This document shows positions 36,991 through 51,609 of a DNA stretch of 64,000 nucleotides, one piece after another. The DNA comes from Bolinopsis microptera (taxonomy: Eukaryota; Ctenophora; Tentaculata; Lobata; Bolinopsidae), in assembly GCF_026151205.1 (NCBI RefSeq), contig NC_087076.1:23368828-23432827 (forward strand). Direction: 5' to 3'. A program made the translations under genes and the position numbers. Each line of letters starts with the position of its first letter. The first letter of the stretch is position 1. Below the pieces are notes generated by a model. The model did not search any database. It was given only the letters and a program-made list of their open reading frames with translations, and was not told where the DNA came from.

Positions 36991-37309
36991 ATATACATTG
37001 ACTTAATGCAGGTTGTAAAAATTTTCTGAATCATTAAAGTCGTTTGATTAGTATGGGTGTCAATGTAATGTCCATGTAATCATATAATTGGATCCCCGGT
37101 GGGGCCAAAAACACTGATCCCAAAGGGCTAAGGCAACCTTTCAGTGTTTCAACCATACGATGTAAGGAGATTGAACACATACTCAGCCTACCAAAACTCC
37201 ACCCATGGGAAGAGACGTCGTGAGCCTCAAAATATCTAGCATATCCCCAGTCATAGCATACACTATACACAATTACATACGATAAAACAAAACAATGTAT
37301 AATGCCATT

Positions 37310-40300
37310 ATTCATTTAAAATAGAAAATATATACTGCTATCTATTTTTCAAAAAATTGAAGAATAAACCTGAAGAGAGGAGAAGGAGAGTGGGGTTTGG
37401 TGAGGTAGTGTAGGGAAAACAAACAGGATCCTGTGCGCAGGATTTTCAAAATTTGTTGTTGATGATTCGTTTTTTGTGTCTCTTAGATTAATATAGGTCT
37501 GATACTTGTCATTGGTTTTTGCAATAACACCATGGTTTACTCATATGATTATGTTTACTAAATCCAACCTATTTCAATGTAATTCATTTGCTTCAAGTTG
37601 TTGTAATGCACAAAGCTGTCGGTCATTATTTAGATTGTAGTTCTAACAAAGATTTCTTAAGAGTATTCTTGTGAATATATTATGGGAGTGGAGAAGTCTA
37701 TTTCCTTGTTGACTTACGGCAGTGATTCCATAATACTAAGTTGATTGATAGAGGATAGTGAGGATGGAGTGGGTGGGATGAAGTAGTGGTTCGTCATGAG
37801 TGAAATGTTGAATAAAGGAGAACTTGAGACTGTGGATTGGAAACTTATTAATTTTAAACAGTTACAGTAATACAGTGAATTATGAAGATTGTGACAGTCA
37901 GGAATGTTATATCGTTAAGATTGGTTTTAATGTGTGCTAGTTCAAAGAAATCTTTGCCTACATCTGCTTGATAACTTTACCGGTTCTTACGTCCCTGTGA
38001 TAGGCCTTACTATGGCACATGTTTTGAACTTATTGAAGTAGCATCCATTATCACCAAAGAGAATTCTTATGCATTGCTTTTGTGTTTTAAATATGGCTTC
38101 TAGATTTTTATTTGATACACTCCCCAACTGATATTCAAAACATAGGGTGATGATTCAAAAAGGTGTGGTACAGGTTCCTTATATAGTTTTTAGGTACACA
38201 GCGTCTAATTCCACATAGGTCTACCTATCCTCACATTTCAATTTACGTTTAAACGCTCTTAAGTGAGCATCCCAGTTTCAGTTTTTTGGTCAATAATGAC
38301 TCCAAGAAAACTTAGTTTCCTCACCCTTTTAATTACTATATTTTTTAGTGTCCGTTCTAATTCATTGGGTGTTTGAATCTGGTTCATTTTTACAGTGGTT
38401 AAAGTGGATTAACAAAATTTCTTTATGTTGATATGCTGCCAGTTACTCTTCATATATGATGTAACAAAGTTTATGAAATTTTATTAGCTCTTGGCAGTAA
38501 AGTGTTTTTATTACATTTATCTACAAAATTATCGTTGGTGTTCATCGGCCTAAAAGTATATACTTACCTAGGTCTGATTTATCGGTATATTCATTGATGT
38601 AGATAATGAAAAGCAAGGGGACCTAATATGTTCCCCTGAGGAAACAACAAATATACAGACAGTTTTTCGGATTCTTCTCCCAAGTACTGAACATATTGCT
38701 GTCTATAGAAAGGTAATGGCTATCAATTTATTTGCAGTCCCCCCGAATTCCATAATCCATTCAGTTTTGTAGCAGTTTATCATGACAGATTGTGTCAAAA
38801 TGCTTTACTTAAATCATTGAAGAGGACTAGTACGTGAATTTTTATCTCTAAAGATTTTTCATTGTAAGTCGACAGAGAAGGTGAGTGAATGGCTTGTCGG
38901 TGATTTTTCTAAAGCCATAGTGTTTCATATATTTAATCCTTGCGATCTGAAAGGAAACTGTAAAGCCTGGAGAATATGATTTTTTCAAAGTATTTTACGT
39001 TATTGCTTAAGGTTGGGGTGGAGAAATAGGCCGTATTTTCTGAAGAAGCTAGCTTTTTCTTTCTTATTTTTGGACTTATTTTTACTACTTTTAGGTCGCT
39101 GGTGAAATACGTCCCTGTTGCATACATTCGTTGTACAATACCGTAGTTACTTTGTGGTAATTTTGCATGATACTGCCTTTACTATTTGTTACTGGTATAT
39201 TGTCGCTAGCCTTGCCATTCTTATGTTCCGATATGTTATTAGCACCTCCTCAGGTGAGCGTATGGTAGATATATATTAGCTGTAGTCGATTTAAGGTAAG
39301 AAGTAAAGAAACTTGGAAGCTGATTTATTTTGTATCTCTCCTAGGTCATGTGTAGGCTGCATTAATGTTGATGCTAGGGTTACACAATTACTTATTGAAT
39401 CATTTGATTTAAAACTTGCGCTCTGTTATCTTTTCTTCGTCTATGGTAATAAATATAGGTTCTGATATCACGTTTATGTTTGGCCACGAATTATATTTAT
39501 CAGTTCCCAGTTTTCTTGGTAGAATTTCCCTGATGTTATTCAAGTAACTTGTCAGAATAATATTCAGATACAGCTTTTTTACGAACTTTTTAGAGCATTT
39601 CTATATTCTTTGTAGTATCCATAACGGTTTCTTTTATTACAGAAGATAGGAACACAGGCTTGTGCCCCCTTTTGTGTCAGTTTCGCCTTGTTTACACTTA
39701 AACTTTCCTGACTTTCGCCCAGTCTTCATACAGCGCTTGGCAGTGGTTTATGAGGCTATATACGCCAGTAATCCATGGTTGTTCTGGATAGTGCGCTTAG
39801 TGGTTGTTGGTACAGCTTAGTTTGCAGGTTTCGTCTATGCTGTTTTTTTAAGATATATGAAAGTTAGTAAAATTCTATTAAATTGGTTCATTGTTCTAGT
39901 TTGTTCACCAAAGACTTCTAGCATAAATTTCATCAGTGTTGATTTACAATTGTCATAATATTGAGTGTGTTGTGAAATATGTTTGGTCTTGCTAATTTCC
40001 CAGTCAAATATGGTAAATATAGGGAGGTGAGAGATTATGTGATCAGTTATGACTCCAGAGGCAGTAACAGAGTCTTAGGTCATTTGTAATGATGGTTGTC
40101 GATGCACGAGGCATTTTCATCCAGGCTTTTCATGAGTTGCTATTTGAATATCAATGGATAGAAGCCTCTACAAATAGGAGACTTCTTCATACTTTTGGTT
40201 TTTTTTTTGTATGCTATATGCTACTGTTGTTACTATGGTGATTATGTTAATATCACCTGCTATGTGTGTAAGTTTGGGGCTTTATCAAGTATTGACGACT

Positions 40301-42350
40301 GTTCTTGGTGAGTTGCTCAGAATTGCACCACTTGGAGGCGGTATATTAACTCCTATTGTGTTGATGTCCTTAGACTTCCCTATAGTTACAAGTGGGTTTA
40401 TAGTTTTCTGTTACTTGTGTAAGGTTGTTATTTTGACTGCTTGAAGGGTTCAGGACTTATAGAGTACTCCTGAGCCTTTACTTTTCGATCACGAAGGTAT
40501 CTGATGGATGCTCTCTTTAGCCTGTGAGTTGTACAAGTTTTTCATTTCAGGGGCTACATTCGTTTCTGCAAGGACCAATTACAGAGAATTTGTTAGTTAA
40601 CCTAGCTATTTCATTGCAAGGAGTCATAGTTGATTTGTTGCCTATCAGATTTGAAATATTAGTGAGTTTTGCACTTGTTATTCGTTAGCAAAGGTGCGGT
40701 TTTATGTCTTTTAACAGAATATGGTCACAGCTTTCAAGTAATAGAGATTTTTACGTTATTACTTCATCTGCATCAGCTGTTGTCTTCATTGTCCATCATT
40801 CAGTAGCTTAATTGCGGTTATAACGGTTTAATGCTAGGTGGATTACTATTATGGCAAGTACAACGTAACTTTTTATTTTGTTTGTCACTGGTGTTAATAT
40901 CATCTAGAGGGATTGGACAATTGCAGTGGTTGCATTAATTATAGATTGTCCTAAGTAAAATACTTTTTAAACAGTGGGCACAGACCTCTTTTTTATGAAC
41001 ATTCATGTTGGAGGAGTGTTGATAGCCTTCAAACATGAGGCGGTCCTCCGGCGCATGAGTATAAATAGTGTTGAACCTCCTTACCGTCCCTCCTCCCCCT
41101 CTTCCTCTATCGTCCTCATGCATCCTAACAAGGACAGTTATTACGATTAAGTAGAAGTTTGGCCACTCCTTCCAATTGAGGTGACAGGTAATTCGTTCGG
41201 CCATTTCTGTCAAACTCCCTGGACAAGGTTAGGCAAAGTAAGCAGTGTTATTGTCAAGGAAGCATTCATTGCCTCTCATCGTATCTGGACTCCAAAAGTT
41301 TTTTGGGGAGTAGCTGACGACGAATAAGTTCTATAAAGTATAGAACTTTCTATTTAAACAGCAATTTCGGTTGTAAAAGGGACAAAGAAGAAATACTTGG
41401 GGCATGTTGGATTGGCCTCTTGATTTTGCTCATTACTTGCATTCTAGATGACTAATTATAGCAAATAATTTCACGCTGAGATTTATACAGATGGTCTTCT
41501 ATACATCATTTAGTACCACCATATAAAACTATGTTCTTGTATCCTCAGCATGATATGGGTTATGTATCTATTGTAGGAGCCAAACCATTCCGACCAGGCA
41601 GCCACTCCCAAAGCTCCTTTGTGATCCTCTCATATTTCATACCTGCTCCATTTGAATCAGAGATAGATACATGTACTGGCACGATTTCCTTTCCATCTAT
41701 TTGATCGGAGGTGAAACTATATCGTACTGTGCACAGTGACTGACCCTTTGGATAGAGTGCTTGTAGTGAGCCTGACTCCTTCTGGTCATCTGTAACTGAA
41801 TCTTGGAGTACACTTGTGCGTGTGAACTGGTTTGTCTTTTCAGAGAAAGGGACTTTTGCTTTCACCTCCCAATGGAAGAGTCAATATGCTAGTCTCTGGA
41901 TGTATCACCGGTTCATTGTCTGAATGTTCAGGCAGATAACCTCGCACTTCTCATTGCGGTTGTATAACACGCTGTTCATTACAGGGTTTCTTATGCTACA
42001 GATAATCCTCATGATTTTCAGGACAAGGTGTAGCAATTTTATCAGGGATCTCCACGGTTTTCTTAGTTCTCATCTCTGGATCGCTATACTTGTACCTCTC
42101 TCCAAAAGAACATACTGAATGCTTTCTACCTGACTGAACTGAAGAGATTCGCCGTCATTGGTGAAGGTCTGATTTCAGCATACTGTCGATGAATTCTTCC
42201 ACGGTGTCTACACTGGTTTTTCCTATGTTTGAGTGAAATAATTTTTCGTGTGCACATACAGAATGTTGGTTATTAATTTAATATATATGTAGACAAGCTC
42301 TTGCTCGGATGCTCCTGGAAGAATCAAGTTTCTTTTTGCGGGGCACCTAC
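37310..42350 (-). mobile_element. LINE, copy 3
   Basis: Same element as at 1,500-6,560. FADD box near 38,545, GVPQGS near 38,625, LKNGKAS near 39,210, endonuclease about 40,080-40,720 and ORF1 about 41,500-42,250. The best ORF1 reading is at 41,560-41,865, with SISDSNGAGMKYERI. Confidence 0.87.
40192..40210. other. Private T-rich insertion in copy 3
   Basis: GGTTTTTTTTTTGTATGC replaces the CTGTGCAATAATGC seen in the other copies, inside the LINE endonuclease. Probably a read error burst. Confidence 0.7.
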
Positions 42351-42577
42351 CTAAAGCCTAAATGAGATATTAATAATCATATTCCTTGAGTAATATTCAG
42401 GAAATCGAATTACCAATCTCAAATAATATGATATATATGAGTTGTAATCCTATTTACTATGCAAAATTCCCAACCTCATAGGTTAATTTTATGATTTCAA
42501 ATTCCATATCTTCATTAAACCTCAATACATAGTTCAATATAATAGCCCAAGCTAATATTAATTAACTTCTTATATAC

Positions 42578-42614
42578 TCTTTTTTTTTTGTTTTTTTTAA
42601 CACTGGTTTTTCAT
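42578..42614. other. Private T-rich insertion in copy 3
   Basis: A run of T9, G, T8 with a few more bases sits between TATATAC and TCATACTAC, which are nearly adjacent in copies 1 and 2. Probably a read error burst. Confidence 0.75.
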
Positions 42615-43083
42615 ACTACATAATTAATTAAACATTTGAATATCTGTTGACGCAGAGAATATAATTTCTAAGCCTAATGCATGTGAAATAATTTAGATGA
42701 AATATGATTGCCTAATGGTGTGTATCTTTGCAATGTCTTGTAATAAAGTCGGTATCAAGAGTTATGGTAACTAATATTGAAGAAAAAACAGGACAGTTGT
42801 CGTCTGTGGTAAAATAAAAAAAATATCTAGAATATAAAGTAGAATATAAAATAAAATTCAGTTCAATGTGTCGTCAAATAATACTGTACAATTATCAAAT
42901 GTTAAAACTAGGGTGATACTGTTCACCAAATTAATATATAAATAAGTTGATAAGTTTAATATTTAAATGTGGTCTATAAAACTACCACTAGTATAATAGG
43001 TCATATATAATTAGAAGTGGTTTAATAGGTGGTCTTTGATAGAAGGGGCTTATCATTTAATGCAGAACCAGAAGATGGCTAGA

Positions 43084-45077
43084 TCATGAGGAATTGTCGT
43101 CGGTGGGGGAAAGATAGTAGATCGCTCGTTACGGTTATCTCCTCCAGCATCGCGAACACTGTTTCTGGATTTAAAGTATTATTTAGTTTAATCAAGATTT
43201 AAATGCATATTTCAGGCAAGTTCTCATACAAAACTGTAAGTTTGAACTTGGTGAGTGTTATAAGGTGGACCTCATGTTATAATTTTACGCATCAGTGGAT
43301 GTTGTGATGGTTTTAACCTGTATAGAAAAACAAAGATCCGCTTTAGTGCAGTTCTCCCTGCCGCAAGGCATCGTTACTGCTGTCCCTTCAATGTGCGATA
43401 GACAGTCCTGGGAAGAATAGCCGGGTGACGCCAATGGAATGTCGAGAAATGGGATGTTATTGTTTATGAAAGTAGATATTACATGCAACTATCCGAGTTA
43501 TTTACATATATTATGCGAGACGTTAATATGTATGTATATTCCGTGCATTTTACTGTCACAACGGCATCAACTTTAACGCAACTTTCCGCAAAAACCGTAA
43601 AGATATACAACTGAAACTTTTTTGACTGGGTCAAATGCTTTTTATGGCTTCATAATCGCATGAAAAAATTAATAATTGGCCTAGGAATAAATAATTTTAG
43701 TGCCACAATTTGGGCTCCCAAGTGGTGTCAAAAACGCGAATTAAATAGGTAATTAATCATTTTAGTCTCTCGAGTCTTAAAAACCACTTTAGGGTTTAGG
43801 ACGGGTTCCTGCTAGATATACATCTTGACAAACCAGAAAAAGACTGACATCAATTCTTTGGACACAGGTAGGTAGACTCTAATAAACTTTTTCCCTGTTT
43901 GCAAGCTGCTCAATGTTGTATCCAGGACAGGGGTCGTTACTTAAACTTCAACACTCTGGCAAACCTGGCATGAAAGCGTCTTATTTGGATTAAGTACGGC
44001 CAGGAATCCAATGTTGAAATACAAAGATACAAAGTTTGGCTAACATAATACTAGTTTTACGAAATACAAAGCGGAGATTTACATCTTTAAAAATTTGTTA
44101 AGTTTTTAAACTACATCCTGTCCCAGGACATTGCCGACTGCTATATCAGGGTTTCACCGTATCATTGTATCTCTGAGTCTTGTAACTGTTAACCTTGTGT
44201 TTTGCTCCCGACACGTAGAGTACTGTGGGGTTATCTGCCACTGTTACCTGTGTCAGTATACATACACATGATTATATTGTTATTCAGGTATAACCTCTCA
44301 GATGATTATATTGTATTGATTAACCTTCTTATTAAACATCATATCTGCATTATAATCAATTTGTAATCATTTATTATTTTGATAATCGGAATAATTTACT
44401 CTGTCATGGATTTTCCTTATCCATGTGCTAGAAAGTATGTAAAATATCTTTTTCTTGTAGATTTAAACAAATAATCAAGGCTGTAACTCATCTCAACTGG
44501 AAATGGATTGAGAAATCTGTTTTCATCAAATCACGAGAACTATCATTCTGAAGTAAAATAAAGATTTAATTCACAACAAACATGTAATCGACCTGTTCTC
44601 CCAATCTCAAACATCGAGCGATACAAATGGTTAACAGCTGAGAGGATTGTTCCAGAGTTGCGCTCAGAGTGCGCGCTACAATCTGCAGTGCTGACTATCG
44701 GTCGCTCCCATGCCGGTCCGATAGTATAACTCACACAAGTTCATATCGGATATTGATACAACTGCTTCCGAAAGAAGAGGATTACGTTGTTAGAGCTGCA
44801 GTTTTTCCTTACAAAACAACACAATACAAGTTCAGTGATGGCTCGGTGAAAGTCCAGAGATTGTGTATGGTTAAGTTTTCATAACAGCAACTTAATCGAT
44901 AGCCTGTTTGGACTAGTTTGAGGATATGAGTCTCGGTGATGTTGCGCCGGTGTGAGTGGTAAGAAACCGTGGAACCGTGGGAGCAAGTAGGTGCGTCGGG
45001 GTTGGACAATACTTCACCATCCCGCACAATCCATACTCCTATCTTGTATGCACTTCCTTCAAAGATTGTGATAACAT
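43084..45077 (-). CDS. OSGEP: OSGEP/Kae1, copy 3, apparently truncated
   Basis: Third copy of the gene at 7,270-9,364, with the start at 45,077. Exon 1 reads RDGEVLSNPDAPT in one frame (near 45,010) and exon 5 reads NCTKADLCFSIQ (near 43,340). The frame of the last exon stops at TCATGA (43,084) as in copy 2, so the C-terminal part of the enzyme is missing here also. Confidence 0.86.
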
Positions 45078-45288
45078 TGTTTCAGCTTAATTCTATAAAG
45101 ATGGAAATAATTGTGATGATGTGCTTCACTATCGTTCAATTTATACAGTATATAAAATCAAATTGATGAGAACCGTAAATTAGGCAGTAAAATACCATAC
45201 TTAGATCAATTATACGGTAAATAGAAATTAGGTAAATAAAAAGTATCCGGTAGTCCAATTATTCTCTTAAAACGTTCACAAATGTAAG

Positions 45289-46551
45289 CTAAGCTAAGTC
45301 GCTGAAAAAATCAGCAGTCTCGTTAGGACTTAATTTCCTTACGAACTATTATGTTTTAATTTCTTTTTCTTAGGTTGCTCATTTCTGACGATCTGACTCA
45401 TCATATCATTATCTCTGAATCCACTATCCTTATCACTGTCTCAACAGAAGATTCTTAAATATCCTATCCAGTTTCTCAAACGGACCCGCCCGACAAAATA
45501 ATCATGTCTATTGACAAGTTTCCTCTTCATCATGCGACAAAACAAAAGGCCTCTATGAGTTATCAGAGTGATCCCCTAGTTGTGGGTCAGGGGTTTGTGT
45601 GAAAGAGGGAGGTAGCTGGATAACACCGTCCATACATCCTAAAACTAGAATTTCCTCAGGAATACACAACACAGTATCAAGCTACACTTCTCCTGAACGG
45701 GTATCCTGTTGATTTATACCCCCAGTGTCCACGTAAATTTTGTTCAACACCCCCTCTCCGTCTCCCTCGCACACAACTTTACTGTTGGTTATGCACCACG
45801 TAACATGTTACAGCTCATGTACACATTCGGTCAGATACGTGCTATGAGATGCGTTGTCGTGGTTCAGACAGACGTGCGACCTTCTCCAGATTTGTAAGAC
45901 TACCAGGGTGGATCCTGTGGATCGACTGAAGAAGGGGAGATGAGTTTGTCGTGCTCTGGTTTATGCATCACGATGGGTTCTTCTTTTCTCAGATCCCCAC
46001 ATTTTATACTCTGTAAATTGGAAAAGCATTAGGTAAAGTTTGTTAAATGCCAAAAGGCTATAATTAGGATAAGATTGAATGAATTTTGAACTTTTTGAGG
46101 AGCTCAGCATGATATTCAGAATTATTATCAACCTCACAAAAAACTTTCATAATAATAACTGTAGCTTAAAAAACTAATGAAGTAAAACAAACTTCCCCTT
46201 CGTTCATCACCAGTAGCGAATATCCTTCCCATCCCGACTTCACACAGTTCATACAGCGGATTATCGTGTGCATTTGATACCTATGCTGTAATTTCCTAGT
46301 CTCAATATCACACACACAAAATGATTTGTCACTTGAAATGGACAGGTGTGAAGTGCTCTGAAAACAAAATACGCCGACAGATTCCGCGTGCGTAGAACAG
46401 TATCTATTTGGAGATATCATCTTGCAGGGACAGAGGAAGACGGATTCTCACCTCCGATGGTGCTGACTGCTGTGAGGTCATGGGTCGGATGGGGAGATGA
46501 TGTCGAAGGGAAGGCTGTATAGTTTGTCGACATCTTTTGGGCTTCTTCTAT
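45289..46551 (-). CDS. WDR55: WDR55, copy 3
   Basis: Third copy of the gene at 9,576-10,843. Exon 1 gives VCDIETRKLQHRYQ (near 46,290). The last codons are the clearest of the three copies: ETADFFSD-type ending, LA and a TAG stop at 45,289. The start codon is damaged (CTTCTTCTAT on the plus strand). Confidence 0.86.
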
Positions 46552-47067
46552 TGTGCTTTGTGTTTATTAATAACTTTGTTGTCTACACTCTAAGCATGCT
46601 ATCTGTAGATCATCATTATAATAACGGTCCGGGTCCGGGATATAAGACTGGTATCGTGTTATGCACTCAAATAGCAAAACATTTGCCAAAAGTTAATGAT
46701 AAGATTCTATTTTTGCCTTCAATAAAACACAGGTAAATTACATCTGTTCGTATCGTTTAACATTAGAAAATCAGTTCGTAATTTAAAACTCACAATAAAT
46801 AAGAAATATGCTGTTGGTAGACGTTTTAAGTCAAATAATATTTGTCAACTGTAAGTCCGTAGTAGTTGTGTCAAAAAACAGTAGCTGTTTGAGAATTTGT
46901 AGCAAAATAAAATCTGTTTAATTCAAGAGTTATAATACTTTATATCCCATATCATAGTGTATTCTTGTAATCCCGTACATTTCTAGTTGACTGTACTTTA
47001 TTGAAATACTTTTTCAGTATTTTAAGATTAAATCGTAGTCGAACTTCAGAAACTCAGAAACTCATGA

Positions 47068-48278
47068 TCAATCTTTTGAATCCTCATCCTGTCCGGAGGA
47101 TGTAGTCTCCTCTTTTTTCTTCTTTTTATTTTTCTTTTCTGAAACTCCTCATTTTCTACATGATCTTATTCTTTCTCCTCGCTGGATTGATCTGAATTTT
47201 TCCGTTCTCTTTTGCACTTCTTCCTTCTTCCTTTTCTTTTTCTTTTGGGAGTCTTCATCACTGCCACCCCACTTTTATCTTCACTACATAATGGCTTTCA
47301 TTGAGCATATCCTCAACTCTTTTGGTGTGCCTCCTCATTCCTGGTCATCGTGCTGAGGAATTATTTTAATATTTAATTATTAATTTAAATTGGCCTCATG
47401 CTAGCATGAAATATTTACCACTTACTTGCATTGTGTAGGTCTGTAGAGCATTAGAATCGGGCGTTGTCTTGCCACAGGCTATCCGAATTTAGAAGCTGCT
47501 TTCATCATTATCAATTATTAATTTGATATTTGTAAATAACATCACAATTTTTATGCTTGATTGGTTTTTCAATAATAAATGTGTATGCTGAATCAAAAAG
47601 AATACTGATCGTTCATTTATGATTGGCAATCAGGTCGTTCAATTTTAATCGACTCTTCTAAAAACTAGCAATACACGTAGAACCACGAAGGATCTCTAGG
47701 CTCAAAGCAATTTCATACCTTCTTGCCGCATCTTGTGGTACATTGGATCCTCGTGCTTTTCGAAACTGTTCGTTCGAAGGTTCCTTTAGAGTAAAGTTCA
47801 CTCTTTATCTCCTGTTCGGTGACCATAATGTTTGGCTTCGCCAACATTGAATACTTTTACCTCCTTCCTAGTGGATCACAGCCCTTTTGTTGGGGCAGAC
47901 TTCAGATATTCTCGCACCTGCACGAAATTCATACATTATGTGCCCCATAACTTATTTCCCTCGAAAACATTTTACTCGAAATTAATAGTACCAGCATAGC
48001 CACGAATATAAATTAATCACAAAAGAGGACGTATTTAAACGTTTTTAAATAACTTGTACACCTTGTATGTATATAAACAACTTGTACACGTTCTTTCCTC
48101 GCTGTTCTCCGGCAGGGCGGAACATCAGCCTCGGGTTCTGCTCAGATCTGCCTCCGTGACCATCTTCTAATTGGATCCTTTGTTAGAACTAAGTCCAGTT
48201 GTTTTACTTGTTGCTCTTTTCTCGGAAGTTTTGGAGCAGGCGATCTCGAGTTGGGGGGATACTGAACCCTTCGACCAT
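47068..48278 (-). CDS. RP9: RP9/PAP-1 homologue, copy 3
   Basis: Third copy of the gene at 11,358-12,621, with ATG at 48,278 and stop at 47,068. Exon 1 contains the uninterrupted sequence at the place of the poly-C run of copy 1. The lysine-rich tail is about 47,070-47,350. Confidence 0.85.
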
Positions 48279-49014
48279 TTCTGCTACAGGTTGGGATATT
48301 GTATAAAATGGATATTTTAGTAAGGTGTTAGAGTCTGTAGGAAGATGATTTAAACAATCAGTGAACGAAACTTAGAGCTTTCATTTATAGAATGAATGTG
48401 CAAAATAAACAAGCTTTGATTAATCTCGATTTTTGCCAACTTTATGTAGTCAGTTTTAAACTCGATTCTGATCTTGAAATCAGCGAAATAAATAAATGAA
48501 TAAAAATTAAGAGCTTAGTTGGTCATACGTTATACTAACCATCCACAAATACTTACTTATACGGTTACCCAAATCATCATTGTACGTAGTCAGGTTAGTA
48601 GCATGTTCTTGAAAAATAATTGTATTATCATCAACTCGAATAAATTTTTTTGAATCCACGTCGAGAATATATCTAAAAAGTCTAGGGGTCTAGGTGAAAT
48701 TTCTGATAGTTAAATATTAAATCCCTAAAACAGACCGAATTGAGCTAAAGGCAACATAAGACATCTGAAACTACTTAAATGTTATTAATCTAACTTCCCA
48801 TATAATTATTAAACATAATATTCGTTATGAATAGATAAAATTATGATTATCAGAAACTGTCAGACAAAACTATTGTTAATGTTAGATGAAATTTAGTAGG
48901 GAATTTAAAATAAAATACAGCTATACTGGTTGCAATTTTTTTATGAATTAACGGAATTGATATCAGTCTGTGGAGACAGATAATTTTAACCCATTTAACA
49001 CCAAATTAATTGTT

Positions 49015-49620
49015 TCTGAGTGTCTCAACCGTGTACATGTTTTACCAAAACCTATCGTTCTGGACTAGTCCCTGCATAGACAACAGCATACCTATCCACT
49101 GACGGAGGTGGCCAGTGCATATGCATTACCAAACAAAAACGACAGATCCCAGGATTGTAAAGATACTTGGGTTAGTGTCTATGAGGAGAACATCAGGGGC
49201 CCGACACTTCATGACACGGGGTATGAAGATGAAGTTATGACCAGAGAGCACTGGCAATATCGTAAAGTTGATGATTTCGGGGGAACGACTTTCGGGGTGT
49301 TTTGTGCAGAATGTGAGGGCTTCCCAGATCTCTCCAGTGGCCAACAGAGAATTCGTCATGACACCTGATATATATTGTCATAATTGATTATGCAATAGAC
49401 ATCTTCTTATTTATAAACTTAAGAAGCCACGGAAGTTAATATATGGACACGTGACAGCAATTAACCAAACCAATTGCAATGTTCAGGAGATAACTCTCAC
49501 AGCTAGGATGTTATAAAGTTTGAAAATATCTTACCATTGCTGACAGGTTCATCTACTTCATGTTGTGGCATTTCATTTCCGTGTCTATCTTTCCTTGAGC
49601 CACTCAGTTAGTAAGACCGT
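49015..49620 (-). CDS. Possible minus-strand exons, copy 3
   Basis: Matches 13,367-13,950. Block b (about 49,363-49,170) is unbroken on the minus strand here and reads SLLATGEIWEALTFCTKHPE, framed by a TATATATCAG acceptor and a GTATCTTTAC donor. The plus strand is also partly open (GVFCAECEGFPDLSSGQQR). Product unknown. Confidence 0.34.
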
Positions 49621-49662
49621 CTGTAAGTGCCTTTTAATTGTGGAAATTCGTGAGTTACGGTC

Positions 49663-50313
49663 ATGGATACCTATAGCCATGCAAGAGCAGGCTATATTGT
49701 CAGCGATGAGAAGTCTTACTACTTGGCCAAGTATTATATGGTCAAAGTATTTAACATTTTAATCAAATCGGTTTAATTATAGTAAACGACGGCATTGTGC
49801 TGATTATACAGATTTGATCAAAATGTTAAGTCCATTACATAAATCAAAAAGTAACTGATTCGGTTAAGAAGGTAGTTATTTTTGTCGTGTACCCACCAAG
49901 TGTCTAGGATGTGAGAAGTAAATTTCACCAGAATCATGTAAATCCAGGAGACGTCCCGATTTATCCGTCTTTATACATGAACAAAGAGCAACTCAACTAC
50001 TATCTACATCACCGACAGGTATTGACAATATTTATACCTTTTTCTCTGAGTTAATTTGAAAATAAACCAAAGTTATCGTCACTTAACATTAATGTCATGT
50101 TATTTTCAATAACTCACAATTGTGTTACAAGGAGCTAAGCTTCTCCTGTTCAAATTTACATCATAAAAACCAGTCATCTGCTTTGTTTTAAAGTACCAGC
50201 TAATATACTCCAAGCAGCATCACGGGACTGGGGTTACAACTCTTTCCCAACGCTTGAGTCGGATTAGTTGAACATTTAAGGGGACGGGCATTTGGAAGCC
50301 AAAATGGCTCCAG
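49663..50313 (+). CDS. Possible three-exon plus-strand gene, copy 3
   Basis: Matches 14,001-14,659. Exon p1 (49,663-49,746) is intact: MDTYSHARAGYIVSDEKSYY continues open to the GTATTTAAC donor. Exon p2 ends at 50,018 and exon p3 covers about 50,200-50,313. Confidence 0.45.
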
Positions 50314-51454
50314 CGTAAGTAACTCGCAGTTAAACTAGGTATGTGGTGTTTGTCCTGGAGGCGAGTCTGTCACCAGAAGTATTCCTGTAATTAAAGTGTT
50401 TTTTACAGCACACAATGTTAGACCACTCTTTCAGGTACATGAATCACTATTTGGCTTCTAAAATAATAGCCAAGTATAATAGTTCATATCAAGGTTTGTT
50501 AGTAAAATGGTTTTTTAGGACATGATTATGTAGTAACCATACCTTTGGCGAAACATAGCATTGATGATGCACTGGCAAAAGTCAAGAAACATGGAGTAGT
50601 ATATATTCTCATTTTCAGACCCCATATGTTCATCTTGTTTATTTTCTCTTGGACTCTATGCCGTAGTTGATGTAGAAACTGAATATTCCTGAAAAGTTAG
50701 TTTTAAATAAATGAATATTCTAATTTCAGGGAATTTTTGTTATGATGTAATGTCATCTGTTTGAGTAAAAGCCATTAAAGCGCTCTATTAGTTAGATAGA
50801 TGGAATCTTATACATGGGTCACAGATACTGGATTTTACTGAACTTATTTGAACACATAAGTAATGGTCGAATGATTAAATATATCACCATTCTTACATTT
50901 AAAACATTTGTAGTAATTGCATTGTGTCCCAATTTCATGATATAAAAAAACTCTAAATCGTGAGTATGGTGTTATCAGAACAACAGTTATCTTTATAATA
51001 GTACAAGAATTATAACTTGGTTTATGTAGCTTACCAAAACAACACCTCTATATCTTAAATTAAGAGTAATGCTAATTAATCTGTGTAAATTATATAAACA
51101 ACTCATTTTTAGTTTTATATATTGGTGGAAATACAAATAATGAGAAATTAAGTAATGAAAGACTATAATTTGAGATATACAGGTTTATACTATGTGCTTA
51201 ATTTTCATGCAATCTCAAATACAACTGTTTGACTGGGACACAATTTCATAGTATTAAATAGCTCTGGGGAAGCAATTTGTAGTAGTACTTGTGCAAAGAT
51301 TGTCGATTTTGTGAGGTCAAGTTACAGTGTCAACTAACATCTTTTATATATACTCAGACGGGAAATGAAAAAGACAAAGCACATTGACAGGGTTATACCA
51401 CCACGCCGAAAATGGAGTTCCTGTTAGGTACATGCGACTCCAAATCAAGTATTT

Positions 51455-51609
51455 GGGGTCGTTCAATAAATACGTATCAGTTTTTGGACAATTTTACCCA
51501 CTTCCTCCGTTAATCTGTTTTACACAAAGCGATTGTGTCATAATTACACTATCGTTATCATTGGGAAACCTTACTCCCTCGGCTGTTTAGTAATATAGTG
51601 TGCGACCCC
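51455..51609. mobile_element. MITE-like element, copy 3
   Basis: Left end GGGGTCGTTCAATAAATACG, right end TAGTGTGCGACCCC; both show a few errors relative to copy 2. Same element as at 15,777-15,934. Confidence 0.68.
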